Shown here one piece after another: positions 50,978-59,019 of a DNA stretch of 64,000 nt (positions within the stretch are counted from its first letter, which is position 1; every line of letters starts with the position of its first letter). Below the pieces are notes generated by a model. That model was not told the origin of the DNA and did not search any database. It saw nothing but the letters and a program-made list of their open reading frames with translations. This DNA comes from Dyella sp. AtDHG13 (GTDB lineage: Bacteria; Pseudomonadota; Gammaproteobacteria; Xanthomonadales; Rhodanobacteraceae), in contig NZ_QICJ01000006.1 in assembly GCF_003201105.1 (NCBI RefSeq), positions 62,001 to 126,000 on the forward strand. The letters are read 5' to 3'. The position numbers and the translations under genes were made by a program.

Positions 50978-52087
50978 GTGACCGGGCTGCCCCCACCGCG
51001 GCTGTCTGCGCCGATGCGACTGGTGGCCGCCTGCGCCATCCTGGCGGGTTGGCTGGTGCTTCCCGGCGCGGGGCATGCGGGCGCGCTTTACCGCTGCACG
51101 GGTTCATCCGGCGAAGTGGTTTTCAGCAGCAATACCGCGGGTTACCAGGGATGCAGCCGCATCGCGGGAGCGCCGGAGCCGGCGCGCAAGAAGGCGGCTG
51201 CACCGGCCGCTCCGTCGCTGGGCGCGGTCAAGGCTTCGGTCAGTACCTCGGCAAGCAAGGCGACCGCGCCTGAGCCTCCCCAGCCCCCGTCGGTGGCCTG
51301 GGTGAAGGATTCCGTGGATACCACCGCGCGCGTGGTGCCTCCCGCGCAGCCGTCCCCATTGCCTGCGGCCAAGCCGGAGCAAGGGGGCTATCGCGAGTTC
51401 AAGCCCGAGCAGGGCGCGCCGGCACCCGAACGGCCGGTCGCCAGCGCCGGTACGCGAGTCTTGAGCGGCACGGTCTACAAGGTGAAAGGCAAGGACGGCA
51501 CGGTCGAATACACCAACGTGAAGCCGGCGGGCGAGCAAGGCCCTGCCGTGACCGCGCTGTTCGGCTACTACGAGGTGATCAAGACCTGCACAGCCTGCGA
51601 TCTGCATTCGAATGTCCGCTGGGATTCGGTCGCCCTGCACCTGGAGGAATACGGCGACGTGATCCAGCTGGCGAGCAGGGAATCGGGCGTGGACGAGGCT
51701 TTCCTGCGCGCGATCATCCATGCCGAAAGCGCGTTCAATCCGCGCGCGCTGTCGATCAAGGGCGCGCAGGGCCTGATGCAGCTGATGCCGGCCACCGCCA
51801 CCAACATGGGCGTGAGCGACGCCTTCGACACGGCGCAGAACATTCGTGGCGGCGCGCGCTATCTCGCGCTGCTGCTGCGCACCTTCAACGGCAACGAGCG
51901 CCTGGCTACGGCGGCCTACAACGCGGGCCCCGGCAACGTGCAGAAGTACAACGGCGTGCCGCCCTTTGCCGAAACGCAGGTGTACGTCGAGCGTGTCGGC
52001 ACGCTGCGCAAGCGCTACGGGGTGGCCATCCGTCCCTCCGGTGGCCGTACGCCGGTGGCGGCGGCCGGCATATCAGCCATCCAGTGA
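50978..52087 (+). CDS. Lytic transglycosylase with DUF4124-like N-terminus
   Basis: A 369-residue secreted murein hydrolase. After a signal peptide (about 1-34) comes a DUF4124-like segment (ALYRCTGSSGEVVFSS), a proline/alanine-rich linker (about 65-155), a short second DUF4124-like stretch (VYKVKGKDGTVEYTN) and an SLT domain (about 230-350). The catalytic glutamate is Glu250 in AIIHAESAFNP, followed by GAQGLMQLMPATA and ATAAYNAGPGNV. It cleaves glycan strands to 1,6-anhydromuramic products. GTG start with GAGG upstream. Its 3' end overlaps the convergent protease gene by 15 bases. Confidence 0.9.
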   Translation: MTGLPPPRLSAPMRLVAACAILAGWLVLPGAGHAGALYRCTGSSGEVVFSSNTAGYQGCSRIAGAPEPARKKAAAPAAPSLGAVKASVSTSASKATAPEPPQPPSVAWVKDSVDTTARVVPPAQPSPLPAAKPEQGGYREFKPEQGAPAPERPVASAGTRVLSGTVYKVKGKDGTVEYTNVKPAGEQGPAVTALFGYYEVIKTCTACDLHSNVRWDSVALHLEEYGDVIQLASRESGVDEAFLRAIIHAESAFNPRALSIKGAQGLMQLMPATATNMGVSDAFDTAQNIRGGARYLALLLRTFNGNERLATAAYNAGPGNVQKYNGVPPFAETQVYVERVGTLRKRYGVAIRPSGGRTPVAAAGISAIQ

Positions 52088-53254
52088 GGCCGTCGGCGTC
52101 ATCGGCGGACGCTGGGCCAGGATCACCTCGGTATGGAACGGCGCGCCGTTGCGCAGGCCGGACACTTCCACCTTGCTGCCGGGCTTGATGGCGGCCTCGT
52201 GCCGGCGCAGGTCCGCCGGATCGACGATGTACTCCGAGCCGATGCGTAGCAGGATGTCGTGCGGCTGGATACCCGCCTGGGCCGCGGGTCCGCCGGGGTA
52301 GACATCGGTGACTTGCGCGCCGCGCGCCGCCGCTGGCAGGCCGCTGTCGGCCGCGACGGGAACGAAGGTGTAGTCGGCGCCCATCCAGCCGCGCACGACG
52401 TGGCCCGAATCGATGATCTGATCGAGCACGCGCTTGGCGCTGGCCACGGGAATAGCGAAGCTGATGCCTTCGGCGTTGGCGGCCTTGCCGATCAGCAAGG
52501 TGTTGATGCCCACCAGTTCGCCGTCGGTGTTGACCAGCGCGCCGCCCGAATTGCCGAGGTTGATCGCCGCATCCGTCTGGATGAAGTCCTCAGGGCTGGA
52601 CGTGTTCAACTGGCGGCCGATAGCGCTGATGATGCCCATGGTCACCGTCTGGTTCAGGCCCAGCGGATTGCCGATGGCCAGCACGACGTCGCCGGTGCGC
52701 GCAGGGCGCTGATCGGCGATGTGGATCACCGGCAGGTTGCCGGCGTCGATGCGCAGCACGGCGAGGTCGGTCTCCTGGTCGGCGCCGACCACGGTGGCCT
52801 TGGCCACGCGGCCGTCGTACAGCAGCACCTGGATGTCGTCCGCGTTGGCGATGACGTGGTTGTTGGTCAGCACATAGCCCTGCTGCACGATCACGCCCGA
52901 GCCCAGGCTCTGCTCGCGCCGCTTGTAGGCCGGGCCGGCGGGGCGCCCGCCGAACAGGCGTTGCAGCACCGGGTCGGTGTACATCTGCACAGCCTGCTCG
53001 GTGACCATCTTGTTGGCGTAGATGTTCACCACCGACGGCGCGGCCTTGGCGACGGCATCGGCGTAGGACACCGGGCCGCTCGAACGCGTCGGCGCGGGCG
53101 TGCTCACGGGCTCGGTGGTGGCGTGCATCACCCCGAAATGTTCCCGCAGCCGGTTGCCCACGTTTGGCCAGGCCAGGCTGATGACGAAGGCCGCCGCCAG
53201 CCCGAGCACGACGAAGCGGGCGATGAATGCGAGCGTGCCGGCGGCATGTTTCAT
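52073..53254 (-). CDS. DegS/HtrA-type periplasmic serine protease, membrane-anchored
   Basis: A 393-residue trypsin-like protease. A single N-terminal helix (about 9-29) without a clean cleavage site suggests an inner-membrane anchor. The catalytic triad is His133 (VLTNNHVIA), Asp163 (ETDLAVLRID) and Ser236 (NLGNSGGAL). One PDZ domain follows (about 285-385; AQVTDVYPGGPAAQAGIQ). The single PDZ and anchor fit DegS/AlgW, which starts sigma-E activation by cutting RseA in response to misfolded porins, better than DegP with two PDZ domains. A TACAAT -10-like element on the minus strand at 53329-53324 may belong to its promoter. Confidence 0.9.
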   Translation of the reverse strand: MKHAAGTLAFIARFVVLGLAAAFVISLAWPNVGNRLREHFGVMHATTEPVSTPAPTRSSGPVSYADAVAKAAPSVVNIYANKMVTEQAVQMYTDPVLQRLFGGRPAGPAYKRREQSLGSGVIVQQGYVLTNNHVIANADDIQVLLYDGRVAKATVVGADQETDLAVLRIDAGNLPVIHIADQRPARTGDVVLAIGNPLGLNQTVTMGIISAIGRQLNTSSPEDFIQTDAAINLGNSGGALVNTDGELVGINTLLIGKAANAEGISFAIPVASAKRVLDQIIDSGHVVRGWMGADYTFVPVAADSGLPAAARGAQVTDVYPGGPAAQAGIQPHDILLRIGSEYIVDPADLRRHEAAIKPGSKVEVSGLRNGAPFHTEVILAQRPPMTPTASLDG

Positions 53255-53636
53255 GTCGTTAAAGCGTTTCGCGGCAAGGTGTTAGAGAGGGGTGTGTACA
53301 GGTGTCGCAGGCGCGGCGCTTTTATTGTACGAGCCATGCCATGACGCTAGACTAACGCGATTTGCGGGAGCCAGATTCTGCTGGCGCTTGCGAAGCGGGT
53401 TGTCCCGGGGTTGCCCCGGTGCGCTTGGCGCCTGACAACGGAAAGCCTGTGGCTCTCGCTGCATGCTCATCGTGCCGGTACCGCGCGTGCCTGCTGTTCT
53501 CTAAGGGGGAGACTTAGGGGAATTTCTGGCCACAGCAATGTAGTCTCTTGCTGCCGGACTTGATCGACGCGCTTGGCAAGCACCAGCGGAACTCATTAAG
53601 TTCCGCATCTCAATGGCATAAGTACCGGAGAGCCTG
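53255..53636. other. Intergenic gap between the DegS-like gene and petA
   Basis: 382 bases between divergent genes. It contains the minus-strand TACAAT element at 53324-53329 and the inverted repeat at 53587-53605 near petA. No coding sequence was recognised. Confidence 0.45.
53587..53605. promoter_or_regulatory. Inverted repeat CGGAACT-N5-AGTTCCG upstream of petA
   Basis: A perfect 7-bp dyad with a 5-base centre (CATTA), ending 31 bases before the petA ATG. It could be an operator over the petABC promoter or a leader hairpin. No T-tract. Confidence 0.35.
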
Positions 53637-54242
53637 ATGGCGAACGAAGTCGTCGATCACGGCCGCCGCCGCTTCCTCACAGCGACCACGGCCGTGGTCG
53701 GAGGTGTGGGAGTCGTCACGGCAGTCGTGCCCTTCATCAAGTCGTGGGAACCCAGTGCGCGGGCCAAGTCCGCAGGTGCCCCGGTCACCGTCGACATCAG
53801 CAAGATCGAAGAAGGCCAGCGGGTGACCTACCCGTGGCGCGGTCTGCCGGTCTTCGTGGTCAATCGTTCCAAGGCGCAGCTCGACGCGCTGCCCAGCCAG
53901 GATTCGCGTCTGGTCGACGCCAAGTCCGATGCGGGCTCGGCCGATCAGCAGCCCAAGTACGCGCAGAACGAAACACGCTCCATCAAGCCCGAGTGGCTGG
54001 TGCTGGTGGGCCTGTGCACCCACCTGGGCTGCGTGCCGGACTTCGTGCCGGTGATGAAGCCCGAACCGTTCGACCCGGACTGGAAGGGCGGCTTCTACTG
54101 CCCCTGCCACAAGTCGCGCTACGACATGGCCGGCCGTGTCTACCAGGGCGTGCCGGCGCCGAAGAACCTGCTGGTGCCTCCGTACCATTTCGTCGACGAC
54201 ACGCACATCCAGGTTGGCGTGGATCCGAAGGAGGCAGGCTGA
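53637..54242 (+). CDS. petA: Ubiquinol-cytochrome c reductase Rieske iron-sulfur subunit
   Basis: A 201-residue subunit of the cytochrome bc1 complex. The N-terminal RRRFL plus hydrophobic helix (about 16-33) is a Tat-type uncleaved anchor. The 2Fe-2S ligands are Cys127/His129 in CTHLGC and Cys155/His158 in CPCHKS; Cys132 and Cys157 form the stabilising disulfide. GGAGAG lies 5 bases before the ATG. Its stop overlaps the petB start (TGATG), so the three pet genes are coupled. Confidence 0.96.
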   Translation: MANEVVDHGRRRFLTATTAVVGGVGVVTAVVPFIKSWEPSARAKSAGAPVTVDISKIEEGQRVTYPWRGLPVFVVNRSKAQLDALPSQDSRLVDAKSDAGSADQQPKYAQNETRSIKPEWLVLVGLCTHLGCVPDFVPVMKPEPFDPDWKGGFYCPCHKSRYDMAGRVYQGVPAPKNLLVPPYHFVDDTHIQVGVDPKEAG

Positions 54243-55543
54243 TGGCCAACGTATTTACGCGTGTCGGCGATTGGGTCAACGAGCGGGCGCCGGGCCTCAT
54301 GCCCATGTACCGCAAGCACATGACCGAGTACTACGCGCCGAAGAACTTCAATCTCTGGTACTACTTCGGTTCGCTCGCGCTGGTGGTGCTGATCAACCAG
54401 ATCGTCACCGGCATCTTCCTCACCATGAACTACAAGACGAGTGCGGCGGAAGCCTTCAACTCGGTCGAGTACATCATGCGCGACGTGGAGTGGGGCTGGC
54501 TGATCCGCTACATGCACTCCACCGGTGCGTCGCTGTTCTTCGTGGTGGTGTTCCTGCACATGTTCCGCGGGCTCATGTACGGCTCGTACCAGAAGCCGCG
54601 CGAGCTGGTGTGGCTGCTGGGCATGCTGATCTTCCTCGTGCTGATGGCCGAGGCCTTCATGGGCTACGTGCTGCCGTGGGGCAACATGTCGTTCTGGGGC
54701 GCCAAGGTGATCATCTCGCTGTTCGGCACCATCCCGGTGATCGGCGGTTCGCTGGTCGAATGGATCATGGGCGACTACCTGCCGGCCGACGCCACGCTCA
54801 ACCGCTTCTTCGCGCTGCACGTGATCGCACTGCCCATCGTGCTGCTGCTGCTGGTGGTTCTGCACCTGGCCGCGCTGCATGAAGTGGGTTCGAACAACCC
54901 CGATGGCGTCGATACCAAGCACGGCCCCAAGGGCAACCGCTGGGATCCGAAGGCGCCGGCAGACGGCATTCCGTTCCACCCGTACTACACGGTGAAGGAT
55001 CTGGCCGGCGTCGGCTTCTTCCTGATCATCGCGGCGTTCATCATCTTCTTCGCGCCGACCTTCGGTGGCTGGTTCCTGGAGCATGACAACTTCATCCCGG
55101 CCAACAACCTGGTGACGCCGACGCACATCAAGCCGTCGTGGTACTTCACCCCGTTCTACGCCATCCTGCGCATGATCCCGTCGTTCTTCGGCACCGCTTT
55201 CTGGGGCGTGCTGGGCATGTTCGGCGCCATCGCGCTGCTGTTCCTGCTGCCGTGGATCGATGCGGGCAAGGTGCGCTCCATCCGCTATCGCGGCACCGGC
55301 TTCAAGGTGGCGCTGATGGCCTTCGCCGTGTCGTTCATCGGCCTGGCCATGGTCGGCGCGGGCGTGATCGGCGAGCTGGCGCTCGACTGGTTCCCGGCGG
55401 ATGCAACCGCAGCCGAGAACACCTTCGGTCGCGTGATGACCTTCATCTACTTCGGGTACTTCGTGTTCCTGTGGTTCTACACGCGCGGCGGCAGGGAAAA
55501 GACCAAGCCGGTCCCGGAGCGGGTGGTGTTCGACCATGACTAA
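54242..55543 (+). CDS. petB: Cytochrome b subunit of the bc1 complex
   Basis: A 433-residue integral membrane subunit with eight helices that carries the two b hemes and the quinol oxidation and quinone reduction sites. Conserved stretches include GYVLPWGNMSFWGAKV (Qo region), the heme histidines around MHSTGASLFFVVVFLHMFRG and FALHVIALPIVLLLLVVLHL, and the PEWY-like region at HIKPSWYFTPFYAILR. Here PEWY is PSWY, as in some other proteobacteria. A long frame upstream belongs to petA's shadow; the start at 54242 is set by homology and by overlap with petA. Confidence 0.95.
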   Translation: MANVFTRVGDWVNERAPGLMPMYRKHMTEYYAPKNFNLWYYFGSLALVVLINQIVTGIFLTMNYKTSAAEAFNSVEYIMRDVEWGWLIRYMHSTGASLFFVVVFLHMFRGLMYGSYQKPRELVWLLGMLIFLVLMAEAFMGYVLPWGNMSFWGAKVIISLFGTIPVIGGSLVEWIMGDYLPADATLNRFFALHVIALPIVLLLLVVLHLAALHEVGSNNPDGVDTKHGPKGNRWDPKAPADGIPFHPYYTVKDLAGVGFFLIIAAFIIFFAPTFGGWFLEHDNFIPANNLVTPTHIKPSWYFTPFYAILRMIPSFFGTAFWGVLGMFGAIALLFLLPWIDAGKVRSIRYRGTGFKVALMAFAVSFIGLAMVGAGVIGELALDWFPADATAAENTFGRVMTFIYFGYFVFLWFYTRGGREKTKPVPERVVFDHD

Positions 55544-56291
55544 GCGACTGTTCCCGATGAAGAAGATCTTTGTCTCGTTCGCGCTCACCGTTGGCCTGAT
55601 CGCCGGCGTCACCTCCGTGGCGGCGGCCGAAGAGGGCGGCATGCCCTCCGCGGGCACGAACATCCGCGACACCGCCTCCCTGCAGCGCGGCGCCAAGCTG
55701 TTCTTCAACTACTGCGTGGGCTGCCACTCGCTGAAGTACGTGCGTTATTCGCGCATGGCCGAGGATCTGGGCCTGTCCGAAGACGAGGTCATGAAGAACC
55801 TCAACTTCACGGGCGCCAAGTTCGGCGATCCGGTGATCTCCCACATGCCGGAGGATTCCGCCCAGCAGTTCTTCGGCAAGGCGCCGCCGGATCTGTCGCT
55901 GGAAGTCCGCGCCAAGGAGCAGGGCCCGGACTGGGTCTTCGCCTACCTCAACTCGTTCTACGTCGACCCGACCCGTCCGGTGGGCTGGAACAACACCGTG
56001 TTCCCGAACGCCTCCATGCCGTTCCCGTTGTGGGAGTTGCAGGGCATCCAGACCGCGGTGAAGAAGGAAGGCAGCGACGACGTGGAGAAGCTTGAGCTGT
56101 CCCAGCCGGGCAAGCTCACGCCGGCGCAGTACCAGCAGGCCACCCGCGACCTCACCAACTTCCTGGAATACGCCTCCGAGCCGGCGGCCCTGCAGCGCCA
56201 GCGCTACGGCATCTGGGTGCTGCTCTTCCTGGCGGGCTTCACTTTCCTGGCATATCTGCTAAAGAAGGAGTACTGGAAGGACGTCCACTAA
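55536..56291 (+). CDS. petC: Cytochrome c1
   Basis: A 251-residue heme subunit of the bc1 complex. The signal sequence ends at V-A-A-A (about 31). The heme-c motif is CVGCH (Cys60, Cys63, His64). A C-terminal anchor helix (about 223-242) ends in KKEYWKDVH. It overlaps petB by 8 bases. The ATG at 55557 (MKKIF) would give a more usual signal peptide but neither start has a strong ribosome-binding site. Confidence 0.95.
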   Translation: MTKRLFPMKKIFVSFALTVGLIAGVTSVAAAEEGGMPSAGTNIRDTASLQRGAKLFFNYCVGCHSLKYVRYSRMAEDLGLSEDEVMKNLNFTGAKFGDPVISHMPEDSAQQFFGKAPPDLSLEVRAKEQGPDWVFAYLNSFYVDPTRPVGWNNTVFPNASMPFPLWELQGIQTAVKKEGSDDVEKLELSQPGKLTPAQYQQATRDLTNFLEYASEPAALQRQRYGIWVLLFLAGFTFLAYLLKKEYWKDVH

Positions 56292-56315
56292 GACGTCACC
56301 TTCCGGAGCCTACGG

Positions 56316-56356
56316 TACGGCGGCCTGCGACCTAGATGGGTTCCGAGGCCGCCGTA
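56316..56356 (+). terminator. Stem-loop after petC
   Basis: TACGGCGGCCT and AGGCCGCCGTA form a perfect 11-bp stem around a 19-base loop, 24 bases after the petC stop. No T-tract follows, so it may be a weak terminator or a 3'-end stabiliser between petABC and sspA. Confidence 0.5.
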
Positions 56357-56384
56357 TCGCATCATGTCGATGGGGAGATCGCGC

Positions 56385-57008
56385 ATGGTTCAAAGCGCTC
56401 GTTCGCGTACCGCACTCACCCTGTACACCACCGCAGATGGCATCCAGTGCCACCGGACACGCCTCGTGCTGGCCGCCAAGGGCGTGAGCTATGACCGGGT
56501 GATCGTCGATCCCGCCAAGCCGCCGGAAGACCTGCTCGACCTCAACCCCTATGGCAGCACGCCGACCCTGGTCGACCGTGACCTGACCCTCTACAACACC
56601 GCGGTCGTCTGCGAATACCTCGACGAACGCTACCCCCACCCACCGCTGATGCCGATCGACCCGCTGTCCAGGGCGCGCCTGCGCCTGGCGACGGTGCGGA
56701 TCGAGCTGGACTGGCTGCCCGAGGTGGATGTCATCAAGGCCGGCGGCCGCCCGGCGGATGCGGCCCGCAAGCGGCTGCGCGAGCACCTCCTGTCCACCCT
56801 GCCGCTGTTCAAGGCGTCGCGGTTCTTCCTGAATCCGGAAATGAGCCTGACCGATTGCCTGGTGGCCCCGGTGGTATGGCGACTGCCCTGGCTCGGGGTG
56901 GACCTGGGCCGCGAAGGCAAGCCCATCCTGGATTACGGCGAGCGCCTGTTCGCCAGCCAGGGCTACGCTCGCAGCATGACGCCCGAAGAAAAGGCCATGC
57001 GTCCCTGA
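56385..57008 (+). CDS. sspA: Stringent starvation protein A
   Basis: A 207-residue GST-fold protein that binds RNA polymerase and adjusts transcription during starvation and acid stress. The thioredoxin-like N-terminal half has TLYTTADGIQCHRTRLVLAAKGV and NPYGSTPTLVDRDLTLYNT; the C-terminal half is helical. The ATG at 56385 was chosen because GGGGAG lies 7 bases upstream; 56364 is an alternative. The petABC-sspA-sspB order is conserved in many gamma- and betaproteobacteria. Confidence 0.94.
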   Translation: MVQSARSRTALTLYTTADGIQCHRTRLVLAAKGVSYDRVIVDPAKPPEDLLDLNPYGSTPTLVDRDLTLYNTAVVCEYLDERYPHPPLMPIDPLSRARLRLATVRIELDWLPEVDVIKAGGRPADAARKRLREHLLSTLPLFKASRFFLNPEMSLTDCLVAPVVWRLPWLGVDLGREGKPILDYGERLFASQGYARSMTPEEKAMRP

Positions 57009-57171
57009 TCCTGGACGGCTGAGTCAGGGCCGGCCGTAGCGAGTCCCTCGGGGCCAGCGAGGGCGCTTATGGCGCCTGTGCGACAACTTGTCGTTGGCAT
57101 TACACTCGCACCGTCCCACTGGCGTGCCCCGGACTGCGTCCTGCGAGGCCGTGCCCTCCATAGGTTTTTGA

Positions 57172-57624
57172 ATGACCGACGACAAGCTTCCGCCGATGTC
57201 CTCCAATCGCCCCTATCTGCTCAGGGCGATCTACGACTGGATCACCGACAACAACCTCACGCCCTACGTCCTGGTGGATGCCACGCGGGAAGGGGTGAGG
57301 GTGCCACCGCAGGTCATCAAGAACGGGCAGGTCGTGCTGAACCTGGCCATGCGCGCCGTCGCCAACCTGGACCTGGGCAACGACTGGATCAGCTTCCAGG
57401 CGCGCTTCTCCGGCGTGAGCCACAACATCCACATTCCCGTGCAGGCCGTGCTCGCCCTGTATGCACAGGAAAACGGCCAGGGCATGATGTTTCCGGCGGA
57501 AGAGGGTGGCGACCAGCCGCCGCCGTCGTCACCCGATCCGGACGACACGCCGCCACCCACCGATGGCGACCAGACCGGCGAGAAGCCCAAGCGCAGCGCG
57601 CCGTTCCTGCGGGTCGTGAAGTAA
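57172..57624 (+). CDS. sspB: ClpXP adaptor SspB
   Basis: A 150-residue adaptor that brings ssrA-tagged proteins to ClpXP. The substrate-binding domain (about 10-115) has RPYLLRAIYDWITDNNLTPY and NDWISFQARFSGVSHNI. An acidic, proline-rich linker of about 30 residues leads to the C-terminal APFLRVVK, the conserved ClpX-docking tail. It is 163 bases after sspA. In most proteobacteria the two are cotranscribed. Confidence 0.95.
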   Translation: MTDDKLPPMSSNRPYLLRAIYDWITDNNLTPYVLVDATREGVRVPPQVIKNGQVVLNLAMRAVANLDLGNDWISFQARFSGVSHNIHIPVQAVLALYAQENGQGMMFPAEEGGDQPPPSSPDPDDTPPPTDGDQTGEKPKRSAPFLRVVK

Positions 57625-57658
57625 CGCCCGCGTGCGGGCGCCATGGCGGCCCCGCGCC

Positions 57659-58069
57659 TCAGTGCAGCTGGTTGTCCTTGTGCAGGCGCGGGCGCAGCGG
57701 GATCACGTTGTTGCCTGTCGCCTGGGGCGGCTCGTGCTCGTTCAACAGGCCCGGCAGATGGCTATGGATGGTCGGCAGGCTCAGTCCGCTGAGCGTGTGG
57801 CCGATCAGCCACAGCTTGCCTGGCTCGCGGTCGTTGCCGTCGATGCTCACTTCGAAGGTATAGCAGCGCTCCAGCAGCAACCCGCCGTGCTGGCGGAGCA
57901 GCCGCACGCCACGCAGCCCTACGCTTTCATCGAGCAGTTGCAGGCCATGCTGGCGGCACTGCAGGCGCGCCTCCTGCGTGGCCTGCTCGCGGCCACGGGC
58001 AAGTTTGAGCCACAGGCCGGCGATGGCCAGCAGTACAAGCAGGACAAGCAGGTCGGAAAGCTCACTCAT
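57659..58069 (-). CDS. DUF3301 membrane protein
   Basis: A 136-residue protein with one N-terminal membrane helix (about 5-23, DLLVLLVLLAIAGLWL) and a cytoplasmic domain with the family features CRQHGLQLLDESVGL and CYTFEVSIDGNDREPGKLWL. The function is unknown. It converges with sspB and lies after nadC on the same strand. The start at 58069 is set by the membrane helix; the frame is open further upstream but is antisense noise. Confidence 0.8.
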   Translation of the reverse strand: MSELSDLLVLLVLLAIAGLWLKLARGREQATQEARLQCRQHGLQLLDESVGLRGVRLLRQHGGLLLERCYTFEVSIDGNDREPGKLWLIGHTLSGLSLPTIHSHLPGLLNEHEPPQATGNNVIPLRPRLHKDNQLH

Positions 58070-58137
58070 GCCGCGAGAGTGTAGGCGTTGCGATCCGCTT
58101 GCAAGGGGCGCGATGTGAACGCAAACCCCTGCGAACC

Positions 58138-58160
58138 GGAGGCTCCCGTGGGGAGCCTCC
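58138..58160 (-). terminator. GC-rich hairpin after nadC
   Basis: GGAGGCTCCC and GGGAGCCTCC form a perfect 10-bp stem with a 3-base loop, 4 bases after the nadC stop. There is no T-tract directly after it on either strand, so termination is likely but not certain. Confidence 0.5.
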
Positions 58161-58164
58161 GCGA

Positions 58165-59019
58165 TCAGTCCAGCTGCAGGCGCAGCGACAGATCCACGGC
58201 GCGCACGTGCTTGGTCAGCGCGCCCACCGAGATGTAATCCACGCCCGTGCTGGCGTACTCGCCGATGGTGGAAAGGTCCACGTTGCCGGAAATCTCCAGC
58301 TCCGCCTTGCCCTTGGCGATGGCGACTGCCTCGCGCATCAGGGGCAGGGTGAAGTTGTCGAGCATGATGCGGTCGGCGCCGGCATCCAGCGCCTGTTGCA
58401 GTTCGTCGAGGTTCTCCACCTCGATCTCGAGCAGCAGCGTGGGATGCAGTTTGCGGGCGGCCTCGGCCGCCGCCTTGATGCCGCCGGCGGCGATGATGTG
58501 GTTTTCCTTCACCAGGATGGCGTCGTAGAGGCCGACGCGGTGGTTGCGGCCACCACCGCAGCGCACGGCGTACTTCTGGGCGAGGCGAAGGCCGGGCACG
58601 GTCTTGCGCGTATCGAGCACGCGTGCGCCCGTGCCCGCCACCGCGGCCACGTATGCAGCCGTGGCGGTGGCCGTGCCGGAAAGCAGTTGCAGGAAGTTCA
58701 GCGCCGAGCGCTCTGCGCTCACCAGCGCGCGCGCCTTGCCGTGCAGGCGGCAGATCACCGAGCCGGCGGTGACGCGATCGCCGTCGCGCACGTTCCAGTC
58801 GATCTGCACCTGCGGGTCGAGCCGGCGGAAGCAGGCGTTGAACCAGTCGATGCCCGCCATGACGGCGTTCTCGCGGCAGGTCAGCGTGGCGCTGGCGGAG
58901 GCGTCGGCCGGCAACAGGTCGGCGGTGGCGTCGCCGGTGCCGATGTCCTCGGCAAAGACGCGCGTGACATCCGCCTCGATCAGGTCGGACGTCGCTGCAG
59001 CAAGTTGTGGTGAGCTCAT
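58165..59019 (-). CDS. nadC: Nicotinate-nucleotide pyrophosphorylase (quinolinate phosphoribosyltransferase)
   Basis: A 284-residue enzyme of de novo NAD synthesis that converts quinolinate and PRPP to nicotinate mononucleotide. It has EDIGTGDATADLL at the N-terminus, SAERSALNFLQLLSG, the active-site LDTRKTVPGLRLAQKYAV, and GGGRNHRVGLYDAILVKENH. The C-terminal GVDYISVGALTKHVRAVDLS is typical. It overlaps the DUF1631 gene upstream by 4 bases. Confidence 0.95.
   Translation of the reverse strand: MSSPQLAAATSDLIEADVTRVFAEDIGTGDATADLLPADASASATLTCRENAVMAGIDWFNACFRRLDPQVQIDWNVRDGDRVTAGSVICRLHGKARALVSAERSALNFLQLLSGTATATAAYVAAVAGTGARVLDTRKTVPGLRLAQKYAVRCGGGRNHRVGLYDAILVKENHIIAAGGIKAAAEAARKLHPTLLLEIEVENLDELQQALDAGADRIMLDNFTLPLMREAVAIAKGKAELEISGNVDLSTIGEYASTGVDYISVGALTKHVRAVDLSLRLQLD

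Noticed and set aside
54140-55708. A 522-codon minus-strand open frame
   Set aside because: Antisense to petB and petC, which are certain genes.
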